Below are positions 32,634 to 44,180 of a DNA stretch of 64,000 nucleotides, one piece after another. Each line of letters starts with the position of its first letter. The stretch's first letter is position 1. Below the pieces are notes generated by a model. That model made no database searches. It had not been told where the DNA came from and worked only from the letters and a program-made list of their open reading frames with translations. Where the stretch lies: assembly GCA_030280995.1 (NCBI GenBank), contig JASXTE010000004.1, forward strand, positions 13,109,501 to 13,173,500. The letters run 5' to 3'. Both the position numbers and the translations under genes were made by a program. The DNA is from Hemileia vastatrix. Its lineage: Eukaryota; Basidiomycota; Pucciniomycetes; Pucciniales; Zaghouaniaceae.

Positions 32634-34759
32634 CACAGGAGAAAAAAACAGTGAACTAGAGGTCTAGTTTTTTTTTTTGGTTTCTGGTTTTGACCCTGTG
32701 TGTGATTCTAGTGATAACCCTGTCTGAGCCTGATTTAATTTGTTTTTTCCCTTCACACCTCACAATATTTTTTTTTCCATTTATGACTTCCCCCTTATGT
32801 GCTGCACAGTTGAGTGTAGTACATAATTGATAAATACGTAGTCAGACTTTAATTTATAGTCTTAAATACAATTAAATCAGAACATAATAATATGTAATTC
32901 TCTCATATGTGAGGAAGAATACACATCAATAATTATGACCGGTGGCTACTAAACATTTGGGTTCCCATAATTATGGTGGTGTGTTATCTTGGCTTCCTGG
33001 TAAACATACATATTCTTTCACTTGAAAAGGCTAGGATCAAACTGACCCTCATGTAAGAGTGAGTCATTCTGGTCCTGAAACAGATATCATTGAAGCTCAA
33101 TATGGAAATGGACCTAGTGTTAATTGGGGATTGACACTACATGTGAAATTGGTGTTGCAGGAAGTCCTGAAAAAACCAATTTCAAGTCAAAAATGGTTAT
33201 TAAGAACCATAAAGCACCAACTTCAGTGTCCTGCTACAACAAAAACTTTCTTGTGATACTTCCGAGATTTTCTGCACACCCCTTTCACTTTTTTCTGCTT
33301 ATTTTTCAATGTATTTTTTTTATGTCTCTCATTTTTGCAGATATGTGATTATATCTCAATATTTTTGTATCTAGCTGTACTCATCTCTAACCATAATCAC
33401 CAAATTATTCAAAAAATTAATTACTTATTATTTTTTTGGTCCAAAAAACAATCTAGTTTTCCCTTTTTTTGTCACAAGTAGAAGAGAAGCAGGTGGAGGA
33501 GGAGGAGGAGGAGGAGGAGGAGGAGGAGGAGAATATGGTGGTGGTAGTGTTGGTGGTAGCAAGTGTTAGTGGTGGTTGTGATGGTGGTGTTGGTGGGTGT
33601 GGTGGTAGAAAGTGGTGGTGGTTGTGGTGTTGTTGGTAGTGAGTGGTGGTGGTGGTGGTGTGGGTGGTAGCGCATGGTGGTGGTGGTGGTGGTGGTGATG
33701 TTGGTAGTGAGTAGTGGTGGTAGTGGTGGTGGTGGTGGTGGTGGTGTTGGTGGTAGCAAGTGGTGGTGGTGGTGTTGGTGGTGTTGATTGTAGCAAGTGG
33801 TGGTGGTGGTGGTGTTGGTGTTAGTGAGTGGTGTTGGTGTTGGTGGTGTTGGTGGTGTTGGTGGTGTTGGTGGTGTTGGTGGTGTTGGTGGTGTTGGTGG
33901 TGTTGGTGGTGTTGGTGGTGTTGGTGGTGTTGGTGGTAGCAAGTGGTGGAGGGAAAAAAATCAGAAAAAAAAACTAACACAGAAGAAAGAAATAAAAGAA
34001 AAAAGGAAAAAAAACCTAAAACACAAAGGCAAAGAAGTGTGGTTCAAAAAAATTTGCTGTAGCAGGCCACAAATAAATGTCTCCAGACATTTTGAGTCTT
34101 GAAAGTTGCATTCTCTGTGCTGCAACATGCCTTAGTCTGGTTGCTGCAGGATGGTTTGTGATGCTTTTTTCCACATAGTGTGATGAACTACAAATTTTTA
34201 TCTAAAACACTAATTTTTATTTTCTTTAGTGATGGCTGATAACACAGATCTGTATGAGGTATACAAATATGTTCATCCTAGTGAAGTTGGAAGATATCTT
34301 GGGTTGTGAATGAGTGGCATGAGTAGTTTGTCCATTTGGCCCTTACTTACTTTTGAGTACTAACATACATGGAGTGGTGCTTGATACACGTGAGCTAGTG
34401 GAAGAAGAGAAGGAGTGTGTCGATAAGAGACAGAGAAAAGGGGAGCAAGTAAGTAGAAGAAAAAGGGAGATGATAGATGAGTAAAAGAGGGAAAGAGAAG
34501 GAAGGCAGAAATAAAAGGAATAGATGAAGCAAATAATTACAAGGGGAAGGGGGCAAGAAAAACGGGAGTGAGAAAGCAAAAAGGTGATAATGGAAAGAAG
34601 TGAGTGAGTAAGTGAGTAAATGTGTGAATTTTTATAGAAAATAAAAGGGGATTGGCTCAACTATGGTCACTCCAAGATTTTGAGCAGAATCACAACCAGG
34701 GCCTTAAAAAGGACCAAAAAAACAACTAGACGTCTAGTTCAATGTTTTTTTCTCCTGTG
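32634..34759. mobile_element. 2.1-kb CACTA-like element with GGT repeats
   Basis: Inverted ends CACAGGAGAAAAAAACAGTG and CACAGGAGAAAAAAACATTG extend about 35 bp with few mismatches. They include a subterminal AACTAGACGTCTAGTT palindrome (perfect on the right, one change on the left). The flanks are AGT (32,631-32,633) and AGG (34,760-34,762). Removing the element and three bases gives a site of the same length as A1 near 24-42. No transposase is recognised; the open frames are translations of simple repeats. Confidence 0.85.
33490..33946. repeat. GAG and GGT/GGTGTT microsatellite
   Basis: (GAG)n lies at 33,494-33,531, then GGT-rich imperfect repeats, then about twelve copies of the 9-mer GGTGGTGTT (33,830-33,940). 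The + strand is almost free of C. Long frames here encode only HHQHHQ, PPTPPT or GGVGGV and are not genes. Confidence 0.95.
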
Positions 34760-35070
34760 AGGGGTGATCAATCCCTGTGACCAATCAATTTCAGGATTCC
34801 AATGCTGTAAGAAGTCATGGCAGAGAATTGCATTTTCCATCCTTAGGGCATCTAAGACTTTAAATTTCCACTCAAAGGAGGGAAAATTAGGAAATTTAAA
34901 AACCCATAAAATTTTCTTACCAACTGAATACTTGGGTTCATCTGATTTGACCAGATAAATTGGAATTTGTTCAATATCTCTGAATTTCAGCTTAAGTTTT
35001 TTGGAAAAAGATAAACTGATAAATGAAATTGAAGCTCCAGAGTCAATAATACAACTGGAGTGAATATACT
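34760..35070 (-). pseudogene. pol: Copy A2: retropepsin-like protease
   Basis: The minus-strand frame has CIIDSGASISFISLSFSKKL near 35,045-34,990, the DSGA active-site motif of aspartic retropepsins. It runs on through SFEWKFKVLDALRMENAIL to DWSQGLITP at 34,762. A1 begins with those last residues, joining the two copies into one full pol. The 2.1-kb element is inserted just after them. Confidence 0.82.
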
Positions 35071-35159
35071 CCTAAAACATAATTAGTCTCAAACTGTCAA
35101 GGGAAACTCCAGTCTTTAGGAAATAGAGGTTCTGTGCACTGGGAGATATAAAATAGTGC

Positions 35160-36734
35160 GCTTTGAACACAAGTAAACTATTCACTATTTTTTTGACTTG
35201 GATTTTTTACCTTCTCTTTCCTTTAATTTAGCACATTTATTCAGCTTGTGTTAACCCCCAATATACATACACAACCCTTTATCTAATCTTGTTTTCCTCT
35301 CAGCTTCCTTTAATTCCCCTTATGTATCCAATACCTTACTGATATTTCCTGGGGCCAAGCTTTTGGATCAAGCTTTGTCTTTACCCTTTTGATTGGGTTT
35401 TTTGGAGACAATGATTGAGCAGGTCAAGGATGATTCAAAGAAGTTCCAGATTTGAAGTTTGAAACGTGAGATTTGTTGGCATGAAATATTTGTTGAAGAT
35501 GGCCCTGGTTAATGCCATTGAGTTTGAGGGTCCTATTCATTAGGGGGTATCAATGTTAAGGGATCCACAATTAAATTAATTGCGGATAAAAATCCTTATA
35601 CCCCAATTATCTTCCACATTTATTTTTGCTAATAATTGGGTTATTAGACACTTTATGTGTAAATTTTCACCTCTTATCCAACATTTTTCTACTCAATTTT
35701 TTATAACCACATCTTAGACAACTTTCTGTCATAACCACATGTTGCAAAACTTTCTGCCATAACCACATCTTCGACTACTCTCTGGATATGCCTCATGGAT
35801 GTGATGAGTTTGGGAACAGGAATTAGGAATGGAAATCGGGGTATAAGAGGCAGGATGATGCATTATTGTGGATTCCTTATGATAAGAATCTTCCACAATT
35901 AATAATTTCTGATCCCAGGAAGAAAAATTCCTGATCCCTAATTGGGGATCCCTGAGCATTGATACCCCCTATTAGGTCTGTTAAAGATGTCATTTTTTGA
36001 CCACAAAGATTTAGTTGGTCAAGAATTCTCAGGGGAAGTCTTTTTTTGAAATGATACTTTAATGCTGCATCATTCCAACTTACTTGGGTTTTTAGAGCCC
36101 TGAAAGCTGATATATACTCAAAAGAGTTCCCATTAATGTTCATGTGAAGGAAATACAATTTAATTTCTGCATTATCAGTTTCATTATGGTTACCAAATAA
36201 TGTAAATACTTGATCTTTGAATTTTTCCCAATTGTTGATGAGAAAATGTGTTTCCGTCAAATAAAGCATGAGAAAATATGGCTCAAACCATTTTCATGCT
36301 TTCACAGATAAGAATGATGAGGCATAAATTATCTTGGAGCAATCTGTATTGAAGTTTTGAGGGTCATTGTGGAAAAGTAATTTGCAAGTTTTCAAAAAAG
36401 GTTGCAATCTTTTAGGATGTTCTCCATCAAATTTATCCAGGGATTTCATTGAGGGAGCTTTAAATTTAGAGTTCTCTAAAGGAGAAAGATTACAAATTGA
36501 TTTCACTAATAATTTCATGAAATCTTCCAATGAAAGAGCTGGACCCGGTTAAGAGGTTTGGACCAAAGGGGTGGTATCCAGGCCTGATAGTGCCTTGTGT
36601 ATTGTATCCTTGCCTTCTTCTTCCTCACTAGAGTCTTCAAAATCCTGAGAAATTTCCTCTACAGATTGAATTGAATTTTCCCTTTCCCTTAATTTGAGAA
36701 TTTCAAGAGAGTGTGTATGGGAAATAGGTCTCAA
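35160..36734 (-). pseudogene. gag: Copy A2: Gag, interrupted by a Harbinger MITE
   Basis: In order on the minus strand: an acidic N-terminus (36,734-36,549, SSEEEEGKD), then SMKSLDKFDGEHPKRLQPFL and KLLFHNDPQNF (36,470-36,330), then WEKFKDQVFTLFGNHNETDN, LKYHFKKRLPLRILDQL (36,230-35,990), and after the MITE a Cys-His remnant near 35,285-35,235 (GLCMY...HKLNKCAK) with one Cys lost. The order and motifs are those of gypsy Gag with a zinc knuckle. Several frameshifts and stops occur. Confidence 0.83.
35542..35970. mobile_element. 429-bp Harbinger-type MITE
   Basis: Ends AGGGGGTATCAATGTTAAGG and (complement) AGGGGGTATCAATGCTCAGG. ATT at 35,539-35,541 and 35,971-35,973. Its right 240 bp, read on the minus strand, match the first 240 bp of the transposase-bearing element that starts at 42,064 (GGGATCCACAATTAGGG-type start, then TATACCCCGATTT...). 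It is therefore an internally deleted relative. Non-coding. Confidence 0.85.
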
Positions 36735-36890
36735 TTCTGGTGGCCTATCCCTGGCTCAAGATCTAGTAGTAGTGCCCATAAGAGGAGTGCATTAAATGGG
36801 TGCCATTTAGTCTTAGCTACTAAATTATGTAGTAGTAAAAATAATGAAAAAAGTGAGAACTACATGAAATTGAATTATACTTTCACCAGA

Positions 36891-37670
36891 TGGCCTGCAT
36901 AAAATTTTAAGGGTGTTCCTGAGTAAGTGAGATTGCCAAAGATTATTTAAGACTGCTTCAAGAAAAGAGGAATACTTTGAGGGAGTTTTTTTAAGATAAG
37001 TAAAAGATAAATTAATAGTTCTTTGAGTTAAGTTCAAGGTGAATAATAATGTGATTTACAGTAACACTAAATATTCAAGTTATTCTTACAAAGGGTTGAA
37101 AGCTTATAATTAAAAAGGATTTAGGAGTTTACTATTTTGAAGAGAATAGATTATAAATAATGGTAGAAAAAATTAATAGTCTTATATAAATTTAACTACT
37201 ATCACAACAATATTAAAATTTAATTCTAAGGAATGTCAAACCAAATCCACCCAATTATATAGAAAACTCCACCTTGCATTTAACACTTTATTAAACCACT
37301 GTTAATTTATCACTGAACCTCCGATATAACCCACTGATCATTTAACCTTTCTCCTATTCCTACTCACAGACCTTTAATTACCCTTAAACAAATAATAAAC
37401 CAAAATTGAAAATATATCATTGACCATAGTACTATTACATTGCAAATTTGCTTAATATTGAAAAGTATAAGCATATGATTGACTAATTTAGATTGAAGGT
37501 TTAGATAGCACAGTGGCTAGAATATTCAAATTGAGAAACAAAGGAAAAAGAAGTTGCTATGTAGATGTTGCTTTCTGCGCTTTGAATATGTATTTGTATA
37601 CTGATTTATGGATTAACAGATTGAATTTTGCTTTGAGTGTGACATGTCAAGTGAAAACTACTATCAGAGC
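36891..37670 (-). repeat. 5' LTR region of copy A2 (limits approximate)
   Basis: Aligns in reverse with 5,140-5,966: for example AATTTAATTCTAAGGAAT near 37,210 against the complement near 5,630, and GTTGCTATGTAGATG at 37,550 against the complement near 5,255. The sequence near 37,575-37,680 is the decayed exon 1 of the opposite-strand gene (a frame with FCFECDMSSENYY). Old and diverged. Confidence 0.65.
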
Positions 37671-37752
37671 CCAAATGACATAGTGTGGCAGCCAAAGGAG
37701 TTGAAGGATAATGTTTTTGCTTTTGAGAATTTTTTTAAAACATGGGATGATC

Positions 37753-37863
37753 CACAGGGGAAAAAAAGTGGCAGCCAGATGTTGGGTTCAGTTCACATAC
37801 TGAATTGAATCAATTCAGTATGCGAACTGAGCCCAATGTCTGGTTGCCATTTTTCCCCCTGTG
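37753..37863. mobile_element. 111-bp palindromic MITE, CACTA-like ends
   Basis: It is almost entirely one hairpin: CACAGGGGAAAAAAAGTGGC... pairs with its complement ending GTG at 37,863, with a centre at GAATTGAATCAATTC. ATC is duplicated at 37,750-37,752 and 37,864-37,866. The ends resemble those of the 2.1-kb element (CACAGGAGAAAAAAAC). Confidence 0.85.
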
Positions 37864-39350
37864 ATCCTGTGTAAGCTAAAAAAATTTAAGACGAAATTCC
37901 TGGGAATTCTTGAATATATTTCTAAAACTGGGCTCAGATAGGTTGAGTGGTGTCTGAATGGTATACTTAGGGGTATGAGATACTTGGAGCTTTCTGGGAA
38001 GAAGGTAAAATTTACTGGACATTTTTGATAAACAAATTGTCTTCTTCATGATCAGATTCATAATTAGAAGCAGAATTAAAGAGAATATCAAAAATCTATG
38101 AAATTCATTTCTTCATGTAATTTATCACAATTAAAAAGGAAAGATGGAATGACTCTTATATGATATGAGATGAAAATTAAAATTTTGTGCAATGTATAAA
38201 GTTATAAAGTGTTATAATATGGAGATGAGTAAAATGATACTGAAAAGTCAGTGAGATGAGTTTTTATGGTGAAACCAGCACTTTTGGCTGATATAGTGCA
38301 TATTTGAGTGAAAGATGTGACTTTTACAAGTTTTGAAATATGCCAGTGTTTGGGATTCTTTGTTTTGGAACTATGCACTTGGATAAGTGCAGATTTATAA
38401 TTGTGAATTTTCTAGAAATGACACTCACTTTTGTATGTAAAATGGGAAGAAGGGTATCATTGTCACTTTTATGCATACTTTTAATTTTTTCCACATCTTC
38501 ACCTTTCTTTTGTTCAACCATCATCTTACCAATACACTTGGTAATGGTAATTCTTTTATTCTTTACATTCTTTTTCATTTTCAAGTTCTATTTTTTATTA
38601 ATATTAAAACTGACTGATTTTCAGGCTGATGAAAATTGTTTTCAATTTTTCCCCTCATGGATCGAATTCAGCTTATTATAGGTCATACAAATGGCTTTCC
38701 ACACCCAAATGAACACCATGAATTCAAAGAAGAGGAGTGAATGAATCAAAAACTCAATTATCAAAGCATTATCTGCTCCCCTCATCCCATTTCAACATCA
38801 ATTTTTTCAAATTTTACATTCCTTGAAGAGTGACAAAACACTTCTGATTTCACATTGGGAAGATGCATATGGTGGATTCCCTTCCATTTACACCAAACCT
38901 TTCTTAATTCTTTCACCTCAATTTTATTTCTTTTTTCGAAATTTTTTCTTTGAATTCAAGGTCATCAAGAAGGGGCTATCTAATGTTGAAGGTATGGTTA
39001 CTCTCACCTCACTGGTTTTCAAATGGCAAAAATTCAATTTTCCAAAAACAATTAATATAATGTAAAACAATTTTTTCAAATTTTTTTCTTGATAGTTGAT
39101 GAATCAGGGTGGTGTAATTGACCAGGATACAAATATTGATGCCACTTTTAATTTTTGTATTATAACTATTTTGAGTTGAAATGTGACAAAGATAGCCTTC
39201 CAACCACTGCACAGTACTTTATAAGAAGCTCTCTTGATTGGTTTGCATGCACTCCTCCCCCAGCCACAATTTTGACCTCATTGTATACCCATAATCACAG
39301 AATTTCTCTCTCATTACTATTCAATATGATAACCATCATTTCTGCATAAT
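37864..39350. other. Gene-free AT-rich interval
   Basis: Open frames are short with biased composition, and none is recognisable. Nothing else is seen. Confidence 0.5.
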
Positions 39351-39554
39351 AGAGGGTATCAAATTTAGAAATCTTCCATTTCAAAATACCCCTTCCTTCC
39401 ACCAAATAAACTATGATTTTCTTTTTTTTAAAAATATGCCATATTGTGCACCAAACAAACCTTTTAGTGAGAGTTAATTTCAAATATGTGGCTTCATTTT
39501 TGTGTTGTGAAATAACTTTTAAATAATTACAAATTTCTAGACTTGATACCCCCT
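39351..39554. mobile_element. 204-bp MITE with Harbinger-type ends
   Basis: Ends AGAGGGTATCAAATTTAG and (complement) AGGGGGTATCAAGTCTAG. AAT at 39,348-39,350 and 39,555-39,557. The first 12 bases resemble the ends at 35,542 and 42,064. The interior differs. Confidence 0.7.
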
Positions 39555-39759
39555 AATGTTGTAGATATCCTGTCAGCCATTATGAATAGTTTGAATGAGC
39601 TGTTTCACTCCAATCCACACTTTCTCAATAAAATGTGCTAGTTTCAAAATAAACTGACTCACTAGAAACTCTCCCTCCCTGCTCCTTCCCCTCAATAAAT
39701 CTTCTGTTACTTTGTGAATTTTATTTTAATTTTAAGTTTATATATTTCACTTGATACTT

Positions 39760-40190
39760 TTTGATAAGTTTAAAAGCTCTATACAATGAGAAGATGATTT
39801 TAGCTAAAATTTTGAGTGAGATATGGCACTTATAAGGGAAAATAATATTTTAAATGAAAATATATTCAACTCTATCAATTTTCTTTTAATTAAAAGTTTT
39901 AATAGATCATTTGATTTGAATTCATAAGATTAGTTTTTCTATATGATAAAAATATGATTGTAGCTGTAAATTTGAGTGAGATATGACACTTATTAGTGAG
40001 AAACATAAAATAGATTGAAATGGATATAGCTCTTCCAGTTTTTTTTATTCTAAGTCTAAATATCAAATTAGATTTTTACTCATCATGAAAATAATTCTGT
40101 ATTTTAAAGATAATTTTAACTAAATGTTTGAGTGAGATATTGTAATTATTTGTGAAAAAAACCTACTAGATTGAAATAGTTAAAAATTTG
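39760..40190. repeat. Three degenerate ~155-bp tandem units
   Basis: TTTGAGTGAGATATGGCACTTAT near 39,808, TTTGAGTGAGATATGACACTTAT near 39,972 and TTTGAGTGAGATATTGTAATTAT near 40,126, each preceded by GAT(T/A)..TAGCT and followed after some 60 bp by an AGTTTT-type block. Non-coding. Confidence 0.6.
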
Positions 40191-40918
40191 TAATTTCACC
40201 TAGCTAGGATTGTGGAGAATTTTTTCCCACTTGAAGCTATTTAGTGAACTATAACATGATTTTTTATAAAAAGAAAATCATTTTCTAGATATGATTCTGG
40301 CTCAGAAGCCACTCATAAAGTGAGTTTAATAGCTTCCATAGCTAACAGAAGTTGTTGATGGTTAGAGGGTCATCTCATGTTTTTTTATAGAAGGAGAAGT
40401 TAAGGGCTAAAAAAACTGAAGATTTAAATGAAGAGGAAAGTAGAAATTGAGTAATACACATACAAATTTGAGTGGAGCAACAAAGTGGAGTGTGCAGATA
40501 AAAATTTGTTTAAGTCTTGAGGTACATATCTAGGTAGGTTAAGGACTGTCAGGCCTGAGTCACTGTAAGAGGTATAATAAGTCTTATAAGCAGCACTAAG
40601 TTCAAAATAAAAATAAAAGGATTAGATATAATACTATATAATGAGATCTCACACTATTTATAGCTTTTTTTATGTGTTCTAAATCAGGTATTTTATCATA
40701 TAATAATAGAAATCACTTAAATTAGTTGTTATAACTTGATTTAAATACTATATATAGTTATTCCCATGCCTGTTTATATGCAATATAAACCAGGTTCCAA
40801 ACTAAGTATATAAATAAGCTAACAGGACTAGTTATCTATAGAGAAAAGAGATAATAAAATATACTTCTTATGAATCTGTAATGCTTACTTCGATTAATTA
40901 ACAAGTTGGAAACCACAT
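40191..40918. other. Gene-free AT-rich interval
   Basis: No open frame worth naming and no repeat recognised up to the solo LTR. Confidence 0.5.
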
Positions 40919-42037
40919 TGTGGTAGCCTAAAGTTTAGTATGGCACCTAAGTACGTAAATGGAGTTATTACAGAGCGCAAGATTGGCATTATTATTTTTT
41001 ATAAAAGGGTTTTATTTAATTTATTTGAGTTTTAAATATGAAGAAATTGGTTAAAAGCAAATGCCTACGCGAAAACAATTTATTTTACGGAGAAAACTTA
41101 TTTTTACGGTCCGAAAAGTTTATAAGTATCATGTCAAGTCACTCAAGAACCTTGGGAAATTTTTCCAGAATTTTTACTATTTTTCTTATATTTTTAAATG
41201 AATTTTAAAGATTTATAGAAATATTTACGTTTTTAGAAATTACTTAATTTGATGAATTTTCACAGGGTGATTAGAGCTGCGCAGACTACGAAAATTAGTT
41301 TGGAATGTAAAGGGAAAGTGGCTCTATTATGTGTATTTTTTCTAGATTTTTTATTATAGTTTTAAAGGTGCTAATTGAGTCCGGACGGACTCCGCTTGGA
41401 CTCCGTACGGACTCCGTACGGGCTCCGGATTGACTCTGGCTGAGCTCTGGAGGGGAAACTTAGGCACGTGACTAGGTATACTTAAGAGCCTCTCAGACTC
41501 GAAATTAGGCATCATATCATTATCTTACAATAATCAGACAACATACAGCTTAATCTTTAACCACCACAGTCTCATTTTTTATTACTCAACAAATTAAATA
41601 AATTGTAATACCCTTATAACTTTATATTTTTATATATAACATTTTAGAAATACTACTCAACAATTTAAATCACACTTCATACAGGGTATCTTTAGAAAGG
41701 TCTTCATCACTGGGACTTGATTATTGCTGTCTCATAAAAATTCAAATTATTATAAAAACATAAAAGTCAATCTTTTCAGATCTTTCACTGGTACACCTTA
41801 ATTGTTGTAATCAGTATTTCATTCTCAACAGCCACTTTTATTTAAATCTCAATAAGCGTTAAATATTTTAGAGTTTCATTATTTTTATCAATCAGATCCA
41901 AGTAGACTGGTTAGCTTAGTGATTTAGAATTCCCATTTTGTTATTTTTATTGGAAGGACGGGGTTTTCAGCTAAATCCACACATCTCCTCCGGATTCTGC
42001 TTACAGCAAGGTGACTGTAAGAGTTTACCTTACCATA
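40919..42037 (+). repeat. Solo LTR of family B
   Basis: 1,119 bp from TGTGGTAG to TACCATA, inverted relative to the LTRs of the full element B and clearly more diverged from them than they are from each other. Flanks ACAT and ACGT may be a mutated 4-bp duplication. No internal element sequence adjoins it, so it is the product of LTR-LTR recombination. Confidence 0.92.
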
Positions 42038-42063
42038 ACGTGTAAGATATTTATAGTTATGAT

Positions 42064-43700
42064 AGGGGGTAACAAAGTTGAGGGATCCACAATTAGGGGT
42101 CTGGAATTTTTTTTCCCCAGATACAAAATTATTAATTAACAAAGATTCTTATCCACTAGCCCTGGGGCTAGTGAATAAGGAATCCACAATAATGTATTAT
42201 CCTGCCTCTTATACCCCGATTTACATTCCTAATGTCTGATCCCAAACTCATCACATCCATGATGGATTTGTAAAAACGTCACATGACTTATAATTTCTGA
42301 TTCCATCCTAAAGTCTCTCCTCACTCTATTCTACTTAATTTTAATGGCAAACTCTTAAATTGTTTTCTATCTACACACCACAACTTCACATTTGGCAGTA
42401 AATTCCCACTTCCCTCATCACATAACCCTTCCACTGACAACAATGAAACACCTCTCTACTAGGCAGCTACTTCACTCAAATATGAATTCTATTACTTTTC
42501 TTTTAGCTCTTTACTATAAATCTTACTCTGATTTGGAAGATGCTTTAGCTAATATGTGTTTTCTTTCAAAAAAGCATTACATAAACCCAAGGAGGCTGAA
42601 TCTTTTTCATGATCCCAGATATGTTCTCTACTCCATTCTCACAATTCCTCAATTAAAATTCACCCAATTCTTTCTTCAAACTTTATCAACTTTTCTCTGA
42701 ACATCCTATCTTTCATAAAAATCATCAAAATAAACAGTGTGATCCTGCTATTCAACTTGCTGTTGCACTATGTCACTTTGGCTCAAATGGAAATTGTGCT
42801 GCTGTAAGACATTTGGAAAATCTCTTTACCATAGAATATGGGAAAGTGATATTTTACACCAAGTTCTGTATGATTGCCATCTTTTCCCTCAAGTCTCAAA
42901 CACTTGCTAGGCCAACTCCACATCAGAAACTTGAATCCTCTCAAGTAATGCAAGCTGAAGGTTTCCCTGGCTGTGAAAGATTTGTTGATGGCACGACTAT
43001 ACCTTTGAGTCAAAAGTCTGCTCATGATGGAAACAATTATTTTGATTTCAAAAAAAGGTTTCTTCAAAATGTTCTCCAATTTCACATCTTTCATAAACTA
43101 ACTTTTAATCTTCTTTCTAGATACTCTATTGCCATTTAACTTGTATGCAATGTCAATAAAAAGTTTATTGCTTTTCACAGTGGTTGCTCTGGATCATGTC
43201 ATGACTCTTCTGTCTTCCAAAGAATGAGGATTTCTCAAACTCCCAACTCATACTTTGATGAATCTCAGTACCTCCTTACAGACTCATCATATGCAAGTGG
43301 AAAGTACATCATACCTACTTTCCTTTGTGCAACTTTAGAAAATGACCCCAAAAACACCTTTAATTATCACCTTGCACAATCAAGGGAACAGATTTAAAAT
43401 TATATTGGTATTTTAAAGGGAAGATTTTCTAGTCTCTGGGAGCTCAGAATCCAATTTAAAAAAAAATTGGATATCAAGACAGAAAATCATTGGATCATGA
43501 CTTGCATTGTACTCCATAATATCCTAGCTGATTTGAACAATGAGTTGATTGATCTTTATGAAGAATATGATCCTGAACCTGCACTAGCTCTCTCTCACCC
43601 TTGATTCCCAAAAAATTCTTTCCACCAGCATACATTCTGTAATTATACCTATTACTCTCCAACATTTCTCTTCACCACCCTTTTAGATTATTTTTCCATG
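42064..43700 (+). mobile_element. PIF/Harbinger element, right end not found
   Basis: Starts AGGGGGTAACAAAGTTGAGG and continues GGATCCACAATTAGGGG, the same terminal region as the MITE at 35,542-35,970. A transposase pseudogene follows (42,443-43,605). No matching CCCCCT end is visible before the foldback at 44.18 kb. The right end is lost or lies beyond that insertion. Confidence 0.75.
42443..43605 (+). pseudogene. PIF/Harbinger DDE transposase, decayed
   Basis: From about 42,680 one frame reads SEHPIFHKNHQ, QLAVALCHFGSNGN and GFPGCERFVDGTTIPL (first Asp, near 42,990), to FDFKKR. A 63-bp intron (43,058-43,120, GT...CTAG, with CTAAC branch site) leads to YSIAI-stop-LVCNVNKK, SGCSGSCHDSSVFQRM (second Asp) and, after another stop, ILKGRFSSLWEL and TCIVLHNILADLN, ending at TGA 43,603. 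These are the hallmarks of a Harbinger nuclease (DDE_Tnp_4). The TAA after YSIAI stands where the family has Gln (CAA to TAA). The N-terminal part (42,443-42,670, YYKSYSDLEDALANMCF) is in another frame. Confidence 0.85.
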
Positions 43701-44180
43701 CTCTCACAATTTTCAAGTTCCTTGTTTTTTTCACTTGTGTTATTTTAATGTTCCATGTTTTGTTCACTTGTGTTGGTTTTTTTTTTCATAACTAAAATTT
43801 TGAATTTGATGTAAATTCTTATTTTTGGATATCTCATTTGTTTTATTTCATCAGCTCAACATGAAATCAAATATTTTCTGAAATTGCATAATTTTTCACT
43901 GTTTCATTTTTTCATTCATCCCTCATATCCATTTCCTCCTTTCCTCAAACATCCCTCAAATATTTTCAATTCTTCTATTTTCTCATCTTGTCTCTCCAGG
44001 TAAGTCATTTTTCTCTTATTTTTTAATTTTTACTTGCTAATAATTTATTTTTTCTCCTTTTTTCTCCTTTTTTTTGTCCTTTTTTTTTCTTCTTCTTTTT
44101 TGTCCTGTAAGTGCTTTTTTTTGTTTTCAAGTTTAGACTAATTTTGTTTTTTTATCTTCTTTATCTTTTTCTTTCTTTTT
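43701..44180. other. Gene-free T-rich interval
   Basis: T/C-rich, with runs of T up to 10. Nothing recognised. Confidence 0.5.

Larger units (their letters stand above)
6650..37670 (-). mobile_element. Ty3/gypsy chromovirus copy A2, inverted and split by nested insertions
   Basis: Pieces of one minus-strand element can be read from right to left: LTR (36,891-37,670), Gag (about 36,730-35,160), protease (35,070-34,760), RT (32,300-31,200), RNase H (31,200-30,560), integrase (30,560-29,905 continuing at 19,681), chromodomain (19,170-19,020), and the purine/pyrimidine-biased tail with the opposite-strand gene remnant (7,414-6,650). Six insertions separate the pieces. At most of the junctions checked, removing the insertion and one target duplication restores the register seen in copy A1. 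The 3' LTR of A2 was not found. Confidence 0.9.

Noticed and set aside
33453..34102. Long open frames on both strands rich in His/Gln, Pro/Thr or Gly/Val
   Set aside because: All are readings of the GGT/GAG microsatellite within the 2.1-kb element.
42392..42700. 102-codon frame as a separate gene
   Set aside because: Its middle matches the N-terminal part of the Harbinger transposase; it is part of that pseudogene, in a shifted frame.
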